DNA from: Acidobacteriota bacterium
GTDB taxonomy: Bacteria; Acidobacteriota; Vicinamibacteria; Vicinamibacterales; SCN-69-37
DNA length: 7,029 bases
Direction: 5' to 3'
Assembly: GCA_024653875.1 (NCBI GenBank)
Contig: JANLHE010000184.1
Span: 1-7,029 of the forward strand
Below the pieces are notes generated by a model. It was not told where the DNA came from and made no database searches. It saw nothing but the letters and a program-made list of their open reading frames with translations. Position numbers and translations under genes: made by a program. Of this stretch, positions 1-6,533 are shown piece by piece; positions within the stretch are counted from its first letter, which is position 1; each line of letters starts with the position of its first letter.

Positions 1-1011
1 GCGCGGTTTCTCCACATGCCCGCCGAACTCGAACCGCATCGCGGAAAGCAGCTTGTCGCCAAACTCGGCCTCGTCGCGTGAGCTGAAGCGCGAGAAGAGC
101 GCCGCGCTGAGCACGGGCACCGGCACGGCCGCATCGACGGCCGCCTTGATCGTCCAACGTCCCTCGCCGGAATCCGATACGCGCCCCTCGAACTTCTCAA
201 GCGTCGGCTCCTTGACCAGCGCGGTTGCCGCCAGATCCAGGAGCCACGAGGAGATCACGCTGCCGCGCCGCCACACTTCCGCGATGTCGCGCACGTTAAG
301 ATCGTACTGAAACTCTTCCGGGTGGCGCAGCGGCGTCGTCTCGGCGTCGTGCGACTGTGTGCGCTGACCCACATTCGCGTGCGCGAGCAGGTTCATGCCC
401 TCGGCATACGCCGCCATCAGCCCGTACTCGATGCCGTTGTGCACCATCTTGACGAAGTGGCCGGCGCCGCTCGGCCCGCAGTGCAGGTAGCCGTGCTCGG
501 CCGTGCCGCCCAGAGCGTCACGCCCCATGGTGCGTGGAATGTCGCCTGCACCCGGTGCCAGTGTCCTGAAGACCGGTTCCAGGCGTTGCACCGCTTCACC
601 CGGCCCGCCGATCATCAGGCAGTAGCCGCGCTCGAGGCCCCTGACGCCGCCGCTTGTCCCGCAATCGATGTAGTGGATCTGCCGTGCCGCGAGGTCCTTT
701 GCGATCCGAATGTCATCGACGTAGTGGGAGTTGCCGCCGTCGATGAGGATGTCGCCGGCCTCGAGATGGGGCAGGAGATCGGCGATGAGCGGCTCGACAA
801 ACCCCGCTGGAATCATCATCCAGATTGCGCGCGGCGCCTTGAGTTGGCGCACCAGGTTCGCAAGCGAGGACGCGCCCGTGGCCCGCTCCTTCACCAGTTC
901 GTCCACCACCGTGGCCGACCTGTCGAAGACGACGCATTCGTGGCCGCCCGTGAGAAGACGCCGCACCATGTTGGCGCCCATTCGTCCAAGACCGATCATT
1001 CCGATCTGCAT
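1..1011 (-). CDS. gnd: 6-phosphogluconate dehydrogenase, decarboxylating, short (GndA/YqeC-like) form; 3' end outside window
   Basis: This enzyme oxidatively decarboxylates 6-phosphogluconate to ribulose 5-phosphate in the cytosolic pentose phosphate pathway. The minus-strand frame is open for 337 codons from the ATG at 1011 to the window edge without a stop. The N-terminal Rossmann motif GLGRMG lies at residues 7-12. DGGNS at 91-95 is the substrate and cofactor loop. GTSGGVRGLERG at 118-129 and GPSGAGHFVKMVHNGIEYG at 179-197 are signatures of the short 6PGDH form. K188 and E195 match the catalytic lysine and glutamate. The visible end (FGGHVEKP, about 329-336) resembles the usual C-terminus of this family, so probably only a few residues are missing. 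Beta-strand 2 ends in D30-R31-S32; an Asp here usually favours NAD+ over NADP+, although Arg follows it. The start has no Shine-Dalgarno but a TATGAT hexamer 6 bases upstream. The assignment is firm; cofactor preference is inferred. Confidence 0.93.
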   Translation of the reverse strand, partial: MQIGMIGLGRMGANMVRRLLTGGHECVVFDRSATVVDELVKERATGASSLANLVRQLKAPRAIWMMIPAGFVEPLIADLLPHLEAGDILIDGGNSHYVDDIRIAKDLAARQIHYIDCGTSGGVRGLERGYCLMIGGPGEAVQRLEPVFRTLAPGAGDIPRTMGRDALGGTAEHGYLHCGPSGAGHFVKMVHNGIEYGLMAAYAEGMNLLAHANVGQRTQSHDAETTPLRHPEEFQYDLNVRDIAEVWRRGSVISSWLLDLAATALVKEPTLEKFEGRVSDSGEGRWTIKAAVDAAVPVPVLSAALFSRFSSRDEAEFGDKLLSAMRFEFGGHVEKPR

Positions 1012-1017
1012 GCCACC

Positions 1018-1023
1018 ATCATA
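1018..1023 (-). promoter_or_regulatory. Putative -10 hexamer (TATGAT) of the dehydrogenase gene
   Basis: Read on the minus strand, TATGAT differs from the TATAAT consensus by one base and ends 6 bases before the ATG at 1011. Transcription would then begin at or next to the start codon, giving a leaderless mRNA. No convincing -35 box was found at 16-18 bases upstream. Confidence 0.4.
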
Positions 1024-1069
1024 GAACGCTGGTGACCCGGATGTGCCGGCCTTGACGACCGACCCGAGC

Positions 1070-1086
1070 GTATGACAATGTCGTAC
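1070..1086 (+). promoter_or_regulatory. Putative antitoxin operator: imperfect 17-bp inverted repeat upstream of the toxin-antitoxin operon
   Basis: The arms GTATGAC (1070-1076) and GTCGTAC (1080-1086) flank a 3-base centre AAT and match as an inverted repeat with one mismatch per arm. The site ends two bases before the antitoxin ATG and covers a candidate -10 (GACAAT, 1074-1079). That hexamer is spaced 16 bases from a candidate -35, TTGACG (1052-1057). Ribbon-helix-helix antitoxins normally bind such palindromes over their own promoter, so autorepression is inferred. Confidence 0.45.
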
Positions 1087-1088
1087 AC

Positions 1089-1307
1089 ATGGAAGAAGTG
1101 CTGACGGTTCGCGTGCCCAAAGGCACCAGGCGCAAGCTTGAGAAACGTGCCAAGGCGCAGAATCTCTCCCTGAGCCAATACGTGCGCCGGGCGCTTGAGA
1201 TGGAGGAACTGCTCGGAGCCCTTGAGGCCGCGCGACTCGACCTCGTCCCGCAGGCACGGGCGCAGGGCATCTACACCGACGACGACGTGTTCTCGATCGT
1301 CTCGTGA
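1089..1307 (+). CDS. Ribbon-helix-helix (CopG/VapB-like) antitoxin
   Basis: This 72-residue protein is the likely antitoxin of the PIN-domain toxin encoded immediately downstream. The N-terminus shows a ribbon-helix-helix pattern: a beta-strand (VLTVRVP, residues 4-10), a basic helix (about 12-24, TRRKLEKRAKAQ) and, after a short turn, LSQYVRRALEMEELL (about 28-42). As in this family, two chains would pair their strands to bind the operator. The acidic C-terminal tail (about 50-72, with YTDDDVFSIV) is the likely toxin-neutralising segment. Its TGA stop overlaps the toxin's GTG start by 4 bases (GTGA), indicating translational coupling. No Shine-Dalgarno precedes the ATG, and the candidate promoter would place transcription start within a few bases of it. 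Fold and role are supported by sequence pattern plus context; the exact antitoxin family is uncertain. Confidence 0.85.
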   Translation: MEEVLTVRVPKGTRRKLEKRAKAQNLSLSQYVRRALEMEELLGALEAARLDLVPQARAQGIYTDDDVFSIVS

Positions 1308-1699
1308 CCGTTGTTCTCGACACCAACGTTCTGGTTGCAGCGCTGGTGGCAAACGGGCTATGTCACGAGTTGTTGCAGCGGTCTATCCGGCTGCGTCTGC
1401 TCGCGTCGTCAGCGCCGCTTCTGGCGGAACTGGACAACACGCTGCAGACGAAGTTCACCACGACACCGGGAGTAAAGGCCTTCCTCGACACCTATCGGCA
1501 GGCTGTCGTGCTGGTGGAGCCCGCGCCGCTTCCCGCCCCAGTGTGCCGCGATTCAGACGATGACGTGGTCCTGGCGACGGCTGTGGCCGCCAGCGCGACG
1601 GTGATTGTCTCTGGAGACCAGGATCTGCTTGTATTGCGCGACTACAAAGGGATCCCCATCATCAATCCACGCACGTTTGTGGAGTTCCTTGACCGATAA
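1304..1699 (+). CDS. PIN-domain ribonuclease toxin (VapC-like, COG1569-type)
   Basis: This 131-residue protein is a predicted Mg2+-dependent endoribonuclease, the toxin of a type II toxin-antitoxin pair; related VapC toxins cut tRNA or rRNA and stop translation. The PIN core is recognisable throughout. VVLDTNVLVAAL at residues 3-14 carries the first catalytic Asp (D6). E42 (in LLAELDNTL) is the likely second acid. DSDDDVVLATA (83-93) supplies the third, D86 or D87. VSGDQDLL (102-109) supplies D105 and D107. The ending, IPIINPRTFVEFL, is typical of PIN proteins in the 'putative toxin-antitoxin system toxin component, PIN family' group. The active site looks intact, so the toxin is probably functional. 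The start is the GTG at 1304, overlapping the antitoxin stop. The target RNA cannot be read from sequence. Confidence 0.92.
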   Translation: MTVVLDTNVLVAALVANGLCHELLQRSIRLRLLASSAPLLAELDNTLQTKFTTTPGVKAFLDTYRQAVVLVEPAPLPAPVCRDSDDDVVLATAVAASATVIVSGDQDLLVLRDYKGIPIINPRTFVEFLDR

Positions 1700-1724
1700 T
1701 TCACCGGGATCTCACGCAATGCTC

Positions 1725-1750
1725 ACCGGGCCGTGATGACTCGGCCGGGT
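1725..1750 (+). terminator. Possible GC-rich hairpin after the toxin gene
   Basis: ACCGGGCCG (1725-1733) can pair with CGGCCGGGT (1742-1750) across an 8-base loop, with one mismatch near the middle of the stem. It begins 26 bases after the toxin stop. There is no following T-run, so an intrinsic terminator is doubtful; it may only attenuate read-through into the permease gene. Confidence 0.2.
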
Positions 1751-1759
1751 CCTGCCGGG

Positions 1760-1765
1760 TAACCT
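1760..1765 (+). promoter_or_regulatory. Putative -10-like hexamer (TAACCT) of the permease gene
   Basis: TAACCT fits TANNNT and ends 5 bases before the ATG at 1771. No Shine-Dalgarno is visible before any of the three clustered in-frame ATGs, so this hexamer favours the first (1771) as a leaderless start. No clear -35 box is seen. Confidence 0.3.
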
Positions 1766-1770
1766 CCCGC

Positions 1771-4239
1771 ATGCACATGTTCATGGGCATTTGGCGCGAT
1801 GTGAAACTTGCCGTCCGGTCGCTGGCCAAAGCGCGGGCCTTCACCTTCGTGTGCGTGATCTCGCTGGGAATCGGGATGGTCCCGGTCATCGCGGTCCCGT
1901 ACGGGGCGCGGATGTTCACAACGGCGCCCCCCGGCCTGAACACGGACAGCCTGGTCGAGGTGGTGACGACGCCCCAGGGACCGCGCCAGGCGTCGAGCCT
2001 GTGGTCGTATCCGGATTTCGCCGCCCTCCGCGATGCCAACACCGGGATCACGCTGACAGGCTGGGCGCGGGCGCCGGTCGAGCTCACGCTCGACCCTTCG
2101 CTCGGGGGCAAGATCGAGACCCAGGCGCTGTTTGTGTCGTTGAACTACTTTTCGACGCTGGGCGTGGCGATGGCGCAGGGGGCGGGACTGCGCGACACCG
2201 CCGATCCCATCGTCGTCATGACGCAGGGGTTCTGGCAGCGGCGGCTGGGATCGGATCCGGCCGCGGTCGGCAAGGAGATCGTCATCAACCAGGTGCCGCA
2301 TACCATCGTCGGCATCGCCCAGTACGGCTTCAGCGGACATCTCAGCATGATGGACACCGGCCTGTATGTGCCCCTCGACCGGCACCCGCGCGTGCTGGCC
2401 GACACCGCGGTCCGTTTCGATCGCTCTGTCGACTGGGTGAACATTCACGGCCGTCTGTCGCCCGGCACCACCATCGAGCAGGCACGCGGCGTCGTGGTGG
2501 CCGTGACGGCGCAGCTGGCGACCGGCACGGTCGAGCCCTATGACCCGCTCGGCAGCGTTGATGGAGACGACTTCATCGTCGTGAGGACGGTCCTGCAGAC
2601 CCTGACCACGCTGCCGCTGCTGGTGGTCTGCCTGAACATCGCCGGCATGGTGCAGGTGCGCAGCGCCATGCGTGAACGTGAGCTGTCGATCCGTCAAGCC
2701 ATCGGCGCGAGCCGTGGGCGGCTGATGCAGCAGCTGCTGGCCGAGTCAGTTGTCCTTGCGGCCTTGGGCGCCACCCTCGCGTCACTCACCCTGTTCAACC
2801 TTGCTCCGCTGACGGCGTGGTGGGCCAACGAGCCGCTCCCCCCTGCCATGGCGGCCGCGCTGCAAGTGGACCTCTCGATGATCGCGGTCTGCGTCGGGCT
2901 GTGCCTGGCGACCAGCCTCGTGTTTGGATGGCTGCCCGCCGCGCGCTTCAGCCGCCCGGTGATCATCACCGTGTTGAAAGACGATGCGGGCGGGGGCGGG
3001 ACGAGAGCCGGTCGCGTACATCGCGTGGCGACCGCGCTGCAGGTGGCGATAGCGACGCCGTTGCTTGTGCTCAGCGCCATGACGCTCGATCGCGTGCGCG
3101 CCACGGCTACCGACGACCTCGGATTCGCTTCCGACTCTTTGTACGCGGCGCCGATGAATCTCGACGCGTTTGAAAATGAGAACGCGTGGCTCCAGGTGCG
3201 AACAGCCCGCGAGGCGCTGGCGCAGTCCGGCGGCGTCGCGTCGGTCACGCTCGCCGATGGCACGCCGTTGGACTTCCGCTATCGCATCACCCGGGTCGCG
3301 ACGGCTCCCGTCGCGTCGCCAGGTAACGACGCGCCGAAGATCCTCACGGCTCATGTGACGCGCGTTGGCAACGGGTACCTGGAGACGCTGGGCATCACGC
3401 TCTTCCGCGGCCGCGACTTCGGCGTCGAGGATGGCGCCGGCGCCGAGGGGGTCGCGCTCATCTCGCAGCCGCTTGCGGATCGCCTCTTCCCAGGTGACGA
3501 GGTCGTCGGCAAGAAGATGGCGTTCGCCGCGGGCGAGAAGACCGAGCGTGTGCTCACCATCGTCGGAGTCACCAGCGATTTCCCGACGTCGCAGATGAGC
3601 ACCGGTCGCGCGCAGGTGCTGGTGCCGCTGGCCCAGCATTCGAATGTGAAGAAAGACTCGGTGAACGTCAACGACGATCGGGGCGGCGGGCCGAGGCTGA
3701 TGCTCATCGCGCGCAGCGCGCCCGGCGAGCCGGCGGCGAAGCTGACGGCGGCGCTCGAGCATGCGCTCCGCGACCTCGACCCCGAGTTCGAGTCCGCCAG
3801 CATCGTCACCGGCGTCTGGCTGCGGCAGAACAGCGTGCGCGACTTCATGAACCAGTCGGCCGCCGCGGGCATCGTCGGCGGCATACTCCTGCTGCTGGCC
3901 GCGCTCGGTATCTACGGCGTCGTCGGCCTGATGGTCGCGACGCGTATTCGAGAAATCGCCGTGCGTGTCGCCCTCGGCGCGTCACGTCGACGCGTGATGG
4001 GCATGGTGCTGTTTGACGTGGTGAAACTGGTGCTGCCTGGCGTGGGCATCGGGCTCCTGCTCGCGGTGGCCTTCGTCAAGCTCAACGGCGAGGACTTCGG
4101 CATCTCGCTGAGCCATCTCGAACCGCTGGCGTATGTCGTCGGCGCCGCGATTGCCGTCCTCATCGCGATCGCCGCGAGCCTGGCGCCCGCCCGCCGCGCC
4201 GCCTCAGTCCAGCCGATGATCGCGATGCGATCGGAATAG
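1771..4239 (+). CDS. ABC-type permease with two MacB/FtsX modules, ADOP family
   Basis: This 822-residue inner-membrane protein belongs to the MacB/FtsX permease superfamily. It most resembles the duplicated orphan permeases that form large paralogous families in Acidobacteriota. The order is: cytoplasmic N-terminus with DVKLAVRSLAKARAFT (about 10-25), first membrane helix (about 24-44), periplasmic MacB-like domain (about 45-265), first FtsX block (about 272-400, with RERELSIRQAIGASRGRL near 301-318), another helix (about 420-437), second periplasmic domain (about 440-690), and second FtsX block (about 694-822, with TRIREIAVRVALGASRRRVM near 724-743). The ending, SVQPMIAMRSE, fits the family. 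A full MacB permease has one module, so this is an internal duplication. No ATP-binding gene lies nearby, as is typical of the family. Substrate is unknown; MacB relatives use ATP hydrolysis for mechanotransmission or efflux. ATGs at 1777 and 1783 are alternative starts. Confidence 0.92.
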   Translation: MHMFMGIWRDVKLAVRSLAKARAFTFVCVISLGIGMVPVIAVPYGARMFTTAPPGLNTDSLVEVVTTPQGPRQASSLWSYPDFAALRDANTGITLTGWARAPVELTLDPSLGGKIETQALFVSLNYFSTLGVAMAQGAGLRDTADPIVVMTQGFWQRRLGSDPAAVGKEIVINQVPHTIVGIAQYGFSGHLSMMDTGLYVPLDRHPRVLADTAVRFDRSVDWVNIHGRLSPGTTIEQARGVVVAVTAQLATGTVEPYDPLGSVDGDDFIVVRTVLQTLTTLPLLVVCLNIAGMVQVRSAMRERELSIRQAIGASRGRLMQQLLAESVVLAALGATLASLTLFNLAPLTAWWANEPLPPAMAAALQVDLSMIAVCVGLCLATSLVFGWLPAARFSRPVIITVLKDDAGGGGTRAGRVHRVATALQVAIATPLLVLSAMTLDRVRATATDDLGFASDSLYAAPMNLDAFENENAWLQVRTAREALAQSGGVASVTLADGTPLDFRYRITRVATAPVASPGNDAPKILTAHVTRVGNGYLETLGITLFRGRDFGVEDGAGAEGVALISQPLADRLFPGDEVVGKKMAFAAGEKTERVLTIVGVTSDFPTSQMSTGRAQVLVPLAQHSNVKKDSVNVNDDRGGGPRLMLIARSAPGEPAAKLTAALEHALRDLDPEFESASIVTGVWLRQNSVRDFMNQSAAAGIVGGILLLLAALGIYGVVGLMVATRIREIAVRVALGASRRRVMGMVLFDVVKLVLPGVGIGLLLAVAFVKLNGEDFGISLSHLEPLAYVVGAAIAVLIAIAASLAPARRAASVQPMIAMRSE

Positions 4240-4253
4240 GGGCCACGGTCCGC

Positions 4254-4259
4254 CATACT
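4254..4259 (+). promoter_or_regulatory. Weak -10-like hexamer (CATACT) before the membrane-protein gene
   Basis: CATACT in the 30-base gap after the permease stop ends 10 bases before the GTG start at 4270, which would leave a leader of only a few bases. It deviates from TANNNT at the first base, and no -35 box was identified, so read-through from the permease gene is equally possible. Confidence 0.2.
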
Positions 4260-4269
4260 GGGGACACAC

Positions 4270-5124
4270 GTGGATGACGCCCTGGGTTTTCTGAACGCTC
4301 CGCGCTGGTGGCAATGGCCGACGATCCTGTCGCTCGACGCGCCGGCTGTGAGTCTGCTGTGGCAAGCGGCACTGGGGCGCGTGGCTGGCGTAGACGTGTC
4401 GTGGACGCACGTGGCCGTGCTTGGCTTCACGGTGTGGCTGGCGTATGCCGCCGACCGCTGGATCGAAGGCTGGCGCCTGGATTGGCGCGACATCCGCACA
4501 CAGCGCCATCATTTCTATCAACGTCGCCGGTGGCCCGTGGCCGCGGTCTGGCTGATGATCTTCGCCGCGGACCTGGTCCTGGCGTTCACGGCGCTGGAGT
4601 GGCGGGAGATCGCCGCCGGAGCGTTGCTGACCATTCCCGTCCTGCTGTACCTGCTCTCCCATCAGCTGGTGCATCGGCATCGCCGATGGCGGCTGCCCAA
4701 GGAGCTGTGCGTGGCGGCGTTGCTCACCGGTGGGGTGTGCGTGTTTCTTGTGCCCACCCCCAACCCGGGCGCGCTCGCCTCGTCCGCGTCGCTCTTCGCG
4801 TTGCTGTGTTTCACCAATTGCGCGCTGATCTCCTCATGGGAGCGCGAGGTCGACCTCGCACACGGACAAACTTCGCTCGCCCTCGACGCGACCGGACACA
4901 GCTGGGCGATCCGGCAACTCCCATGGATGACGGCCGTCCTGGCGGCCGCGGCGTATGCCGGCGATACAGGTCCCTCGAGGACGGTGGCGGCCTGCGCCCT
5001 GGCGAGCGCCGTGCTGCTCGGGCTGGTCGATCGCCTTGAACACCGCACGGGCTGGAAAATCGCGCGCGTGTGGTCCGACGTGGCGCTCATGACGCCGGCC
5101 GTTGCCCTGCTGTGGCCGCTCTGA
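4270..5124 (+). CDS. Polytopic membrane protein with UbiA-prenyltransferase-like motifs, function unknown
   Basis: This 284-residue protein is mostly hydrophobic, with about seven or eight membrane segments (for example around residues 48-61, 90-108, 114-130, 147-161, 173-188, 218-230, 240-254, 268-284). Three polar motifs stand out. The first is YAADRWIEGWRL at 59-70 with a following TQRHHFYQRR (77-86), placed like the first Asp-rich loop of UbiA-family prenyltransferases. The second is a lone KE pair (144-145) opening a helix. The third is N183 with SWEREVD (189-195), placed like the second Asp-rich loop. The canonical NDxxDxxxD is not conserved, so this would be a divergent relative or an unrelated fold. 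Start is the GTG at 4270, 30 bases after the permease; no clear Shine-Dalgarno. The stop overlaps the methyltransferase start by one base (TGATG), implying coupled translation and a shared process, perhaps lipid or isoprenoid modification. The gene call is solid; enzyme class is inference. Confidence 0.75.
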   Translation: MDDALGFLNAPRWWQWPTILSLDAPAVSLLWQAALGRVAGVDVSWTHVAVLGFTVWLAYAADRWIEGWRLDWRDIRTQRHHFYQRRRWPVAAVWLMIFAADLVLAFTALEWREIAAGALLTIPVLLYLLSHQLVHRHRRWRLPKELCVAALLTGGVCVFLVPTPNPGALASSASLFALLCFTNCALISSWEREVDLAHGQTSLALDATGHSWAIRQLPWMTAVLAAAAYAGDTGPSRTVAACALASAVLLGLVDRLEHRTGWKIARVWSDVALMTPAVALLWPL

Positions 5125-5780
5125 TGGCGGGATTCGATCGAATGGCCGCCACCTACCAGGCGCTGGAATTGTGCGCCTTCGGCGGGGGGCTGCAGCGGGC
5201 GCGCACGGCCTTTGTGGACCACCTTACTCCCTGTCGCGACGTGTTGACACTCGGCGACGGTGACGGCCGGTTTCTGAAGGCGCTCCTTGACGCGGCGCCT
5301 GACGTGCGGGTGCACTCGGTCGACGCCAGCGCCCGGATGCTGGCTCTCGCCGGCGGACGGTTGACGGCTCACCAACGCGCCCGCCTCACGTTCGACTGCG
5401 CAGACGCGCGCCACTTCGATCCCGGACAGCGCACCTACGACGCCATCGTGACCATGTTCTTTCTCGACTGTTTCGTGGAAGGCGACGTCGAGCGGATCGT
5501 CTCGCGCATCCTGCCCCATCTGCGGCCCGGCGGCCTGTGGCTCTATGCGGATTTTGCCATCCCGCCGAGCGGCGCGGCTCGGATGCACGCACGGGTGGCG
5601 GTGAGCGCGCTGTATCGGTTCTTCAGATGGCGCGCCGACCTCGAGGCCAGGACCTTGCCTCCCTCAGAGGCGATCCTCCAGCGGGCAGGCCTGTCGTGCC
5701 TGGATCAGCGCGAGTTTCGCGCCGGACTGATCCGAAGCGCCGTGTATCGCTACTTCTCGGTCGGGTCAACCGACCAGTAG
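5124..5780 (+). CDS. Class I SAM-dependent methyltransferase
   Basis: This 218-residue soluble protein has a Rossmann-like methyltransferase fold. The N-terminus, FDRMAATYQALE (4-15), resembles the cap helix of UbiE/COQ5-type small-molecule methyltransferases. Motif I is VLTLGDGDGRFL at 40-51; glycine-rich GDGDG replaces the common GCGTG but keeps the glycine pattern. VHSVDAS (63-69) ends strand 2, and D67 should bind the SAM ribose. CADARHF (92-98) carries the adenine-contacting Asp D94. YDAIVTMFFLDCF (105-117) and LPHLRPGGLWLYADF (about 130-144) complete the core. The ATG at 5124 overlaps the upstream stop; an in-frame GTG at 5070 would add 18 atypical residues inside the upstream gene. Coupling to the membrane protein suggests it methylates that protein's product or substrate. 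Its last 31 bases overlap the convergent PRC-barrel gene. The methyl acceptor is unknown. Confidence 0.87.
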   Translation: MAGFDRMAATYQALELCAFGGGLQRARTAFVDHLTPCRDVLTLGDGDGRFLKALLDAAPDVRVHSVDASARMLALAGGRLTAHQRARLTFDCADARHFDPGQRTYDAIVTMFFLDCFVEGDVERIVSRILPHLRPGGLWLYADFAIPPSGAARMHARVAVSALYRFFRWRADLEARTLPPSEAILQRAGLSCLDQREFRAGLIRSAVYRYFSVGSTDQ

Positions 5781-6526
5781 CGCGACCGGCCGTAGTGTTC
5801 GTGCATGGCGGCTTCCTGCTGGCGGTCGAAGAGCGCGGCCGCGTCGTACGGCGGCGCGGACTTGATGGCCGCCCGGGTCAGGTCCACCGAGACGGTGGAA
5901 TCTGCCCAGCTCATCGTCTCCACCCACGGCGGCGCGATGAGCACGTGATGGCCGCCCCACCAGTTGCTGGTATTGACCACCAGGTAACGGATGGCCCACG
6001 TCTCGTCTTCGACCAGAAAATTCTCGACGTGTCCGAGGTCGCCGTCGGTCGCCAGAATCTGGTATCCGACGAGTGCCTCGCAACTGTGCAGATGCGAATT
6101 CCCGGCGCCGGCCACCGGCGCCGGCTCCACCGGCACGCGTGTGGCCACCGGGGTCCCGGCGAGGAGTCCCGGGTACGCGCCCATGCCCCAGAGCTCGGTG
6201 CCCTCCCAGTACACCGGATGTCCGTAGTAGGCGAGCTGCTCCAGTTCGTGCTGGCGGGACACAGGCTGCCGTGTGTCGACGTCCGGACTGCGCTCCACGC
6301 GTTCCTTTGTCATCGCAACGGGCAGTTGCTGGAGCATCCAATCGGGATGGCCCAGCGACATCGGCGAAATAAGCACGCGGCGGTCCGCCAGCCACGTGCC
6401 GGTATCCACCACCAGGTATCGAATCGCCCAGTGGCGGTCATCAAAGAGCACATCGACGACGTGCCCGATGGGTCCGTTGGTCGCGAGGAGGGCGTAGCCT
6501 TTCAGGTCGTTGACAGGTCGCAGCAT
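5750..6526 (-). CDS. Tandem PRC-barrel domain protein
   Basis: This 258-residue protein contains two PRC-barrel modules, small beta-barrels related to RimM and the photosynthetic reaction-centre H subunit. Module 1 runs LKGYALLATNGPIGHVVDVLFDD..WAIRYLVVDT (residues 8-42). Module 2 repeats the pattern at 152-186 (LVGYQILATDGDLGHVENF..WAIRYLVVNT). Each is followed by VLISP or VLIAP, then by a conserved tail with SP..D, an RQ.E pair and a YYG.P.YW or YGRSRYW ending (about 80-107 and 223-251). The whole unit of about 110 residues is therefore duplicated, joined by a Pro/Ala/Gly linker (about 115-143). There is no signal peptide or membrane helix. The frame is open to 7003, but that part opposes the thioesterase gene and looks non-coding, so I start at the ATG at 6526. 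GAAGG directly abuts it, too close for an ideal ribosome site. Similar proteins are often annotated as stress or sporulation-related; the function here is unknown. Confidence 0.9.
   Translation of the reverse strand: MLRPVNDLKGYALLATNGPIGHVVDVLFDDRHWAIRYLVVDTGTWLADRRVLISPMSLGHPDWMLQQLPVAMTKERVERSPDVDTRQPVSRQHELEQLAYYGHPVYWEGTELWGMGAYPGLLAGTPVATRVPVEPAPVAGAGNSHLHSCEALVGYQILATDGDLGHVENFLVEDETWAIRYLVVNTSNWWGGHHVLIAPPWVETMSWADSTVSVDLTRAAIKSAPPYDAAALFDRQQEAAMHEHYGRSRYWSVDPTEK
6102..6124 (+). repeat. Repeated self-complementary 10-mer CCGGCGCCGG in the PRC-protein linker
   Basis: CCGGCGCCGG occurs at 6102-6111 and again at 6115-6124, separated by CCA. Each copy is its own reverse complement, so the pair is both a direct repeat and a potential 10-bp stem with a 3-base loop. 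It encodes part of the PAPVAGAG linker between the two PRC modules, so codon bias in a low-complexity linker may explain it. Confidence 0.6.
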
Positions 6527-6533
6527 GCCTTCA

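Noticed and set aside
322..1035. Plus-strand 237-codon open frame
   Set aside because: It is antisense to the 6-phosphogluconate dehydrogenase, which carries clear motifs on the minus strand; the plus-strand translation shows no family features.
1089..1699. Toxin-antitoxin pair as evidence of a defence island or mobile element
   Set aside because: No integrase, transposase, terminal repeats or other defence genes flank it; it sits among ordinary chromosomal genes.
1725..1750. Hairpin as a confident intrinsic terminator
   Set aside because: The stem has a mismatch and no T-run follows, so it is listed only as a low-confidence feature.
1723..2697. Minus-strand 324-codon open frame
   Set aside because: Antisense shadow of the ADOP permease; its His/Arg-rich composition is typical of opposite-strand reading of GC-rich genes.
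2782..3762. Minus-strand 326-codon open frame
   Set aside because: Antisense to the permease, Arg-rich, no recognisable domain.
5070..5123. Earlier GTG start for the methyltransferase
   Set aside because: It adds 18 residues of atypical composition inside the upstream gene; the ATG at 5124 gives a normal cap helix and the standard TGATG coupling.
4662..5588. Minus-strand 308-codon open frame spanning two plus-strand genes
   Set aside because: It opposes both the membrane protein and the methyltransferase, whose motifs are unmistakable as proteins.
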